A stretch of 10,407 nucleotides of DNA, taken from the NCBI GenBank assembly GCA_934675695.1, contig CAKURN010000030.1, forward strand, positions 1 to 10,407. The letters run 5' to 3'. The DNA comes from an uncultured Candidatus Melainabacteria bacterium. GTDB lineage: Bacteria; Cyanobacteriota; Vampirovibrionia; Gastranaerophilales; Gastranaerophilaceae. A program made the position numbers and the translations under genes. The notes beneath the pieces are model-generated. The model was not told the DNA's origin and searched no databases. It was given only the letters and a program-made list of their open reading frames with translations. The number at the start of each line of letters is the position of its first letter. Position 1 is the stretch's first letter. Of the stretch, positions 7,578 to 10,407 are shown piece by piece.

Positions 7578-8867
7578 CTATAATTCCTCAACAGAACCTA
7601 TTCTTCCTAAAACTGCACTAGCTGCTGCAATATATGGGCTTGCTAAATAAATTTTAGAAGTCGTATCGCCCATTCTGCCGACAAAATTTCTGTTTGTTGT
7701 AGAAATGCATACCTCATTTGGGGCTAAAATTCCACAATGTCCGCCTAAACATGGCCCGCAAGTCGGTGTTGAAATTGCGGCTCCCGCTTCTATTATTGTT
7801 TGATAATATCCAAGTTCTATTGATTTTAGTACGATTTCTTGCGTTGCAGGAAAAACCAGCATTCTCACATCTGGGTGAACTTTTCTGTTTTTCAAAATTT
7901 CTGCCGTTACTTTAATATCTTCCAATCTGCCGTTTGTGCAGCTGCCAACGACGACTTGGTCGATTTTTATGTTGTCTTTTATAGCTTCTTGTATTGTTTT
8001 TGTGTTTTCGGGTAAATGTGGATAAGCAACAGTGGGTTCGATTTTGCTTGCATCGTATTCGATTACTCTTTCGTAGTTTGCATCTTTATCACTATAGAAG
8101 AATTTTGCTTCTCTAAAATAGTTTTTGTTTGGTCTTGAATTTAGATATTCTTTTGTAATTTCATCTGCTTCTATAATGCCGTTTTTAGCACCTGCTTCTA
8201 TCGCCATATTGCAGATAGTAAATCTTCCGTCCATATCAAGGTTTCTTATTGTGTCGCCGGAAAATTCCAGTGCCTTATACAATGCACCATCTACACCTAT
8301 GTCGCCTATTAAATGCAAAATCAAATCTTTTGCAGTTACATAAGGTTTTAATTTGCCATTAAAGATTACTTTAATGGTTGGTGGAACTTTGAACCAAGTA
8401 GTTCCGGAAGCCATTGTGCAACCTACATCGGTTGAGCCTACTCCGGTTGAAAAAGCTCCCAAAGCTCCATAAGTACAGGTGTGTGAATCTGCACCAATAA
8501 TCAAATCGCCTGCAGTTACGATACCTTTTTCCGGCAGAAGTGCGTGTTCTATGCCCATTGTGCCGACTTCAAATTTGTGTAAAAGGTTTTGTTTTTTTGC
8601 AAAATCTCTTAATGTTTTTGCTTGTATGGCAGATTTTATGTCTTTGTTTGGTACAAAATGGTCAGGAACAAGTACTACTCTTGATTTATCAAAAACACTT
8701 TCTATGCCAAATTCTTCAAAAACTTCTATCGCAATAGGGCCTGTAATATCGTTTGCAAGAACGATATCTACTTTAGCTTCTACTAAATCGTTTGCCTTTA
8801 CGTATTCTTTGTTAGAATGATAAGCAAAGATTTTTTCCGTAATTGTCATAGGGCACGTTGTTGACAT
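7578..8867 (-). CDS. leuC: 3-isopropylmalate dehydratase large subunit (paralogue 2)
   Basis: Large subunit of isopropylmalate isomerase, converting 2- to 3-isopropylmalate in leucine synthesis (often also acting on citramalate for isoleucine); it needs a LeuD small subunit. It has 429 residues. The 4Fe-4S ligands are Cys310 in GSCTNGR, and Cys370 and Cys373 in TCGPC, spaced 60 and 3 as in other LeuC proteins. GIEHALLPEKG (105-115), GADSHTCTYGALGAF (125-139) and DHFVPNKDIKSA (69-80) are the signatures I associate with true LeuC, so this is the better leucine-pathway candidate of the two paralogues. AAGGA lies 8 nt before the chosen ATG at 8867; most LeuC proteins begin near Met7, so six residues are extra. 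It sits 1 nt after the small cysteine-rich gene and abuts dacB. No leuD is in the window. Confidence 0.94.
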   Translation of the reverse strand: MSTTCPMTITEKIFAYHSNKEYVKANDLVEAKVDIVLANDITGPIAIEVFEEFGIESVFDKSRVVLVPDHFVPNKDIKSAIQAKTLRDFAKKQNLLHKFEVGTMGIEHALLPEKGIVTAGDLIIGADSHTCTYGALGAFSTGVGSTDVGCTMASGTTWFKVPPTIKVIFNGKLKPYVTAKDLILHLIGDIGVDGALYKALEFSGDTIRNLDMDGRFTICNMAIEAGAKNGIIEADEITKEYLNSRPNKNYFREAKFFYSDKDANYERVIEYDASKIEPTVAYPHLPENTKTIQEAIKDNIKIDQVVVGSCTNGRLEDIKVTAEILKNRKVHPDVRMLVFPATQEIVLKSIELGYYQTIIEAGAAISTPTCGPCLGGHCGILAPNEVCISTTNRNFVGRMGDTTSKIYLASPYIAAASAVLGRIGSVEEL

Positions 8868-8868
8868 T

Positions 8869-9048
8869 TTATTTTCCTTGTTTTGCTTTTATATCAAGTA
8901 TATTGTTGTGTGCAATTATATAAGCTGCACAAGTTTTCGTACTAGGCATCCACCAAGCACAATTTTCTTGCAGGCAAATTTTTGCATCATCAGTGCCTGC
9001 AGACAATAGTGGGCAAAATGGTATTTTCTTTTTGTTTATTTCTGCCAT
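8869..9048 (-). CDS. Small cysteine-rich protein, 59 residues, unknown function
   Basis: A short gene fills the gap between the flavoprotein gene and leuC. It starts with ATG at 9048, 4 nt after the preceding stop, with AAAGG at 9058-9062 inside that gene's end, and stops with TAA 1 nt before the leuC ATG. The 59-residue product has four cysteines, Cys12, Cys25, Cys30 and Cys40, in the pattern C-x12-C-x4-C-x9-C. Two stretches look conserved-domain-like rather than random: FCPLLSAG (11-18) and CAWWM (30-34). There is no signal peptide; a basic start and a mild hydrophobic patch at 41-47 are all else that stands out. The cysteine pattern suggests a bound metal or iron-sulfur cluster, which would fit its iron-sulfur neighbours, but that is inference. 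I recall similar short CPLLS...CAWW proteins in anaerobes without a known role. Confidence 0.82.
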   Translation of the reverse strand: MAEINKKKIPFCPLLSAGTDDAKICLQENCAWWMPSTKTCAAYIIAHNNILDIKAKQGK

Positions 9049-9052
9049 AATT

Positions 9053-9907
9053 TTATACCTTTTCCAGCTCTATCCCTTGTTTAATTAAATTGCATTTTGT
9101 TTCGTCGCAACGTTTTTCTTCTGCTTTGTAGATTCTTGTTCTATTGATTACTTCATCAAAATCTATTTTATGAGCGTCGAAATCAGGACCATCTACACAA
9201 GCAAATTTCACTTCTCCTCCAACAGTAAGACGACATGCACCGCACATGCCTGTACCATCTACCATAATAGGGTTCATTGAAGCTTCTGTTTTGATTCCAT
9301 AAGGACGAGTCAAATCTGCAACTGCTTTCATCATAGGCATTGGGCCTACAGCGATTACATAGTTAACTTTTTCTTTGTCTATGATTTCTTTCGCTACATT
9401 TGTTGTGAAGCCTTTTATGCCATAGCTTCCGTCATCGGTTGTGATATGTAGTTCTGATACTGCATTTCTCATTTTGTCTTCCCAGAAGATAAGGTCTTTT
9501 GTTCTTGCACCCATAACCATATGGACTTTGTTTCCTGCTTCTTTAAATGCTTTTGCAATCAAATAGCAAGGTGCTGCACCATATCCACCTGCAACGCAAA
9601 TCACTGTTCCGTAATTTTCAATATGAGTTGGAACACCCAATGGACCAACAATGTCTTCTATTTCGTCACCTACATCTAAAGAAGCAAGTTTCTTTGTAGT
9701 GTAGCCTACAGCCATATATACGATTGTTAAAATTTCGTTTTGTTTGTCACAATCTGCAATAGTCAGAGGAATTCTTTCTGAATTTTTGTCAGTTCTTAAA
9801 ATAATAAATTGTCCTGCTTTTGCGTTTCTAGTTATAAAAGGAGCTTTTACTCTGATTTCAAATTGGTTTTTGCAAAGCTCTTTTTTGTATAGGATTTCAT
9901 AACCCAT
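9053..9907 (-). CDS. Sulfide dehydrogenase/NfnA-like FAD/NAD-binding iron-sulfur protein
   Basis: Flavoprotein of the ferredoxin-NADP reductase family, of the PyrK/SudB/NfnA group, which passes electrons between NAD(P)H and a partner subunit. It has 284 residues, typical of the group. The FAD-binding motif is RIPLT at 45-49 (RxPL[TS]), followed by the pyridine-nucleotide domain with the glycine loop VAGGYGAAP at 105-113. A 2Fe-2S site near the C-terminus has Cys222, Cys225 and Cys237. In P. furiosus sulfide dehydrogenase the fourth ligand is reported to be Asp; Asp217 or Asp239 is a candidate here. A second pair, Cys267 and Cys272, lies in the tail. GGAGG ahead of the ATG supports the start. 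The usual partner (NfnB/SudA, GltD-like) is not adjacent: the next genes are the 59-residue protein and leuC. It could instead serve another partner. Confidence 0.9.
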   Translation of the reverse strand: MGYEILYKKELCKNQFEIRVKAPFITRNAKAGQFIILRTDKNSERIPLTIADCDKQNEILTIVYMAVGYTTKKLASLDVGDEIEDIVGPLGVPTHIENYGTVICVAGGYGAAPCYLIAKAFKEAGNKVHMVMGARTKDLIFWEDKMRNAVSELHITTDDGSYGIKGFTTNVAKEIIDKEKVNYVIAVGPMPMMKAVADLTRPYGIKTEASMNPIMVDGTGMCGACRLTVGGEVKFACVDGPDFDAHKIDFDEVINRTRIYKAEEKRCDETKCNLIKQGIELEKV

Positions 9908-9939
9908 ATTGTATCCTCCAAAGTTAAATATTTTCTTTT

Positions 9940-9968
9940 ATCATAACTTAAAAAAAACACTTTGTCAT
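9940..9968 (-). promoter_or_regulatory. Candidate promoter for the NfnA-like/leuC/dacB operon
   Basis: On the minus strand ATGACA (9963-9968, 5 of 6 bases of TTGACA) and TATGAT (9940-9945, 5 of 6 of TATAAT) are separated by exactly 17 bp. Transcription would begin near 9933, about 26 nt before the ATG at 9907. Its -35 box overlaps that of the divergent promoter. Confidence 0.55.
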
Positions 9969-9991
9969 TTTTGTTAAGTTCATGTAATAAT
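9962..9991 (+). promoter_or_regulatory. Candidate promoter for the PPi-phosphofructokinase gene
   Basis: TTGTCA at 9962-9967 (5 of 6) and AATAAT at 9986-9991 (5 of 6), with an 18-bp spacer and a TG one base ahead of the -10 box (extended -10 form). A second reading, TTGTTA at 9971-9976 with TACTAT at 9994-9999, is weaker. The AAGGAG site lies just before the ATG at 10023. Confidence 0.45.
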
Positions 9992-10022
9992 AATACTATC
10001 AAAAGTTTAAAGGAGATTAAAG

Positions 10023-10407
10023 ATGAGAGAAATTTCACCTCTACAAAAAGAAAGACTAAACTACAAGCCAAAATTGGCTGGTGCTTTAGCAAACGGTATT
10101 AATAATGTAAAATTGTCTTTAGGTGAAGCAACAAAATCAGTTGCAAACCAAGAAGAAATAAAAGCTCTATTTCCACATGTTTATGGAGAACCAATTGCTA
10201 AATTTACATCAAACGGTTCTGATTTATCAACTGAAAAAAGAAATGTAGGCGTTATATTGTCAGGTGGTCAAGCTCCTGGCGGTCACAATGTAATTGCAGG
10301 TTTGTATGATGCATTAAAAACTGCAAACAAAGAAAACAAATTGTATGGATTTCTAGGCGGCCCATCAGGTATTGTTGATGGCAAATATATGGAAATGACT
10401 GATGAAA
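10023..10407 (+). CDS. pfp: Pyrophosphate-dependent 6-phosphofructokinase (PFP), 3'-partial
   Basis: Glycolytic enzyme that reversibly phosphorylates fructose 6-phosphate using pyrophosphate instead of ATP, in the cytosol. The first 128 codons are present and the frame runs off the window. The N-terminal extension of about 75 residues before the first glycine loop marks the long PFP class (about 550 residues, as in plants and spirochaetes). That loop reads GVILSGGQAPGGHN (76-89), the class signature, followed by LYGFLGGPSGIVDG (107-120). The later GGDD motif that would confirm PPi use lies beyond the window. AAGGAG 7 nt ahead of the ATG supports the start. It is divergent from the NfnA-like operon. 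The alternative, an ATP-dependent enzyme of the same clade, is less likely. Confidence 0.93.
   Translation, partial: MREISPLQKERLNYKPKLAGALANGINNVKLSLGEATKSVANQEEIKALFPHVYGEPIAKFTSNGSDLSTEKRNVGVILSGGQAPGGHNVIAGLYDALKTANKENKLYGFLGGPSGIVDGKYMEMTDE

Noticed and set aside
8479..8820. Plus-strand open frame of 113 codons opposite leuC
   Set aside because: Antisense to conserved LeuC sequence; no start signal or protein motif supports it.
9847..10092. Minus-strand open frame of 81 codons across the nfnA-like/pfp intergenic region
   Set aside because: It overlaps both real gene starts and the divergent promoter region, has no family-like motifs, and both genes have strong ribosome binding sites of their own.
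1..10407. CRISPR array, tRNA, insertion sequence or phage genes
   Set aside because: No spaced direct repeats, cloverleaf-like segments, transposase/integrase motifs or long terminal inverted repeats were seen on reading either strand.

Overview
The window is AT-rich and gene-dense bacterial DNA with ten recognisable genes in five alternating transcription blocks. It reads as the genome of a fermentative or anaerobic, diderm-type bacterium: there is a pyrophosphate-dependent phosphofructokinase, a sulfide-dehydrogenase/NfnA-type flavoprotein, two iron-sulfur hydro-lyase large subunits, a class-C-type D-Ala-D-Ala peptidase (PBP4) and a MotA/MotB stator. The combination and the A/T-biased codon use resemble uncultured gut Melainabacteria (Gastranaerophilales), but that placement is an inference from gene content, not something the sequence proves.

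Layout. (1) Plus strand, 1-1350: the 3' part of a coiled-coil gene overlaps the start of cysK (cysteine synthase). A strong hairpin at 1371-1395 serves as terminator for cysK and for the convergent block. (2) Minus strand, 3171 down to 1403: an aconitase-superfamily large subunit (LeuC/HacA-like, paralogue 1), then an isochorismatase-fold hydrolase joined to it by a TAATG stop/start overlap. (3) Plus strand, 3305-6234: motA, motB and a patatin-like phospholipase in a tight operon (1-nt overlap, then a 3-nt gap). (4) Minus strand, 9907 down to 6231: an NfnA/SudB-like flavoprotein, a 59-residue cysteine-rich protein, leuC paralogue 2, and a dacB-like PBP4, with gaps of 4, 1 and 0 nt. Blocks 3 and 4 meet tail to tail with overlapping stop codons. 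(5) Plus strand from 10023: the first 128 codons of a long-type PPi-phosphofructokinase, cut by the window end.

How the genes relate. Two blocks carry a large subunit of the isopropylmalate isomerase family, yet no small subunit (LeuD) and no partner subunit for the NfnA-like protein (NfnB) lies in the window, so these enzymes must be completed by genes elsewhere. Block 4 places three cysteine- or iron-sulfur-rich proteins in a row (2Fe-2S flavoprotein, small Cys4 protein, 4Fe-4S dehydratase), which is the most suggestive arrangement here. No tRNA, rRNA, CRISPR array, insertion sequence or phage gene was seen, and no gene-free stretch exceeds about 135 bases.
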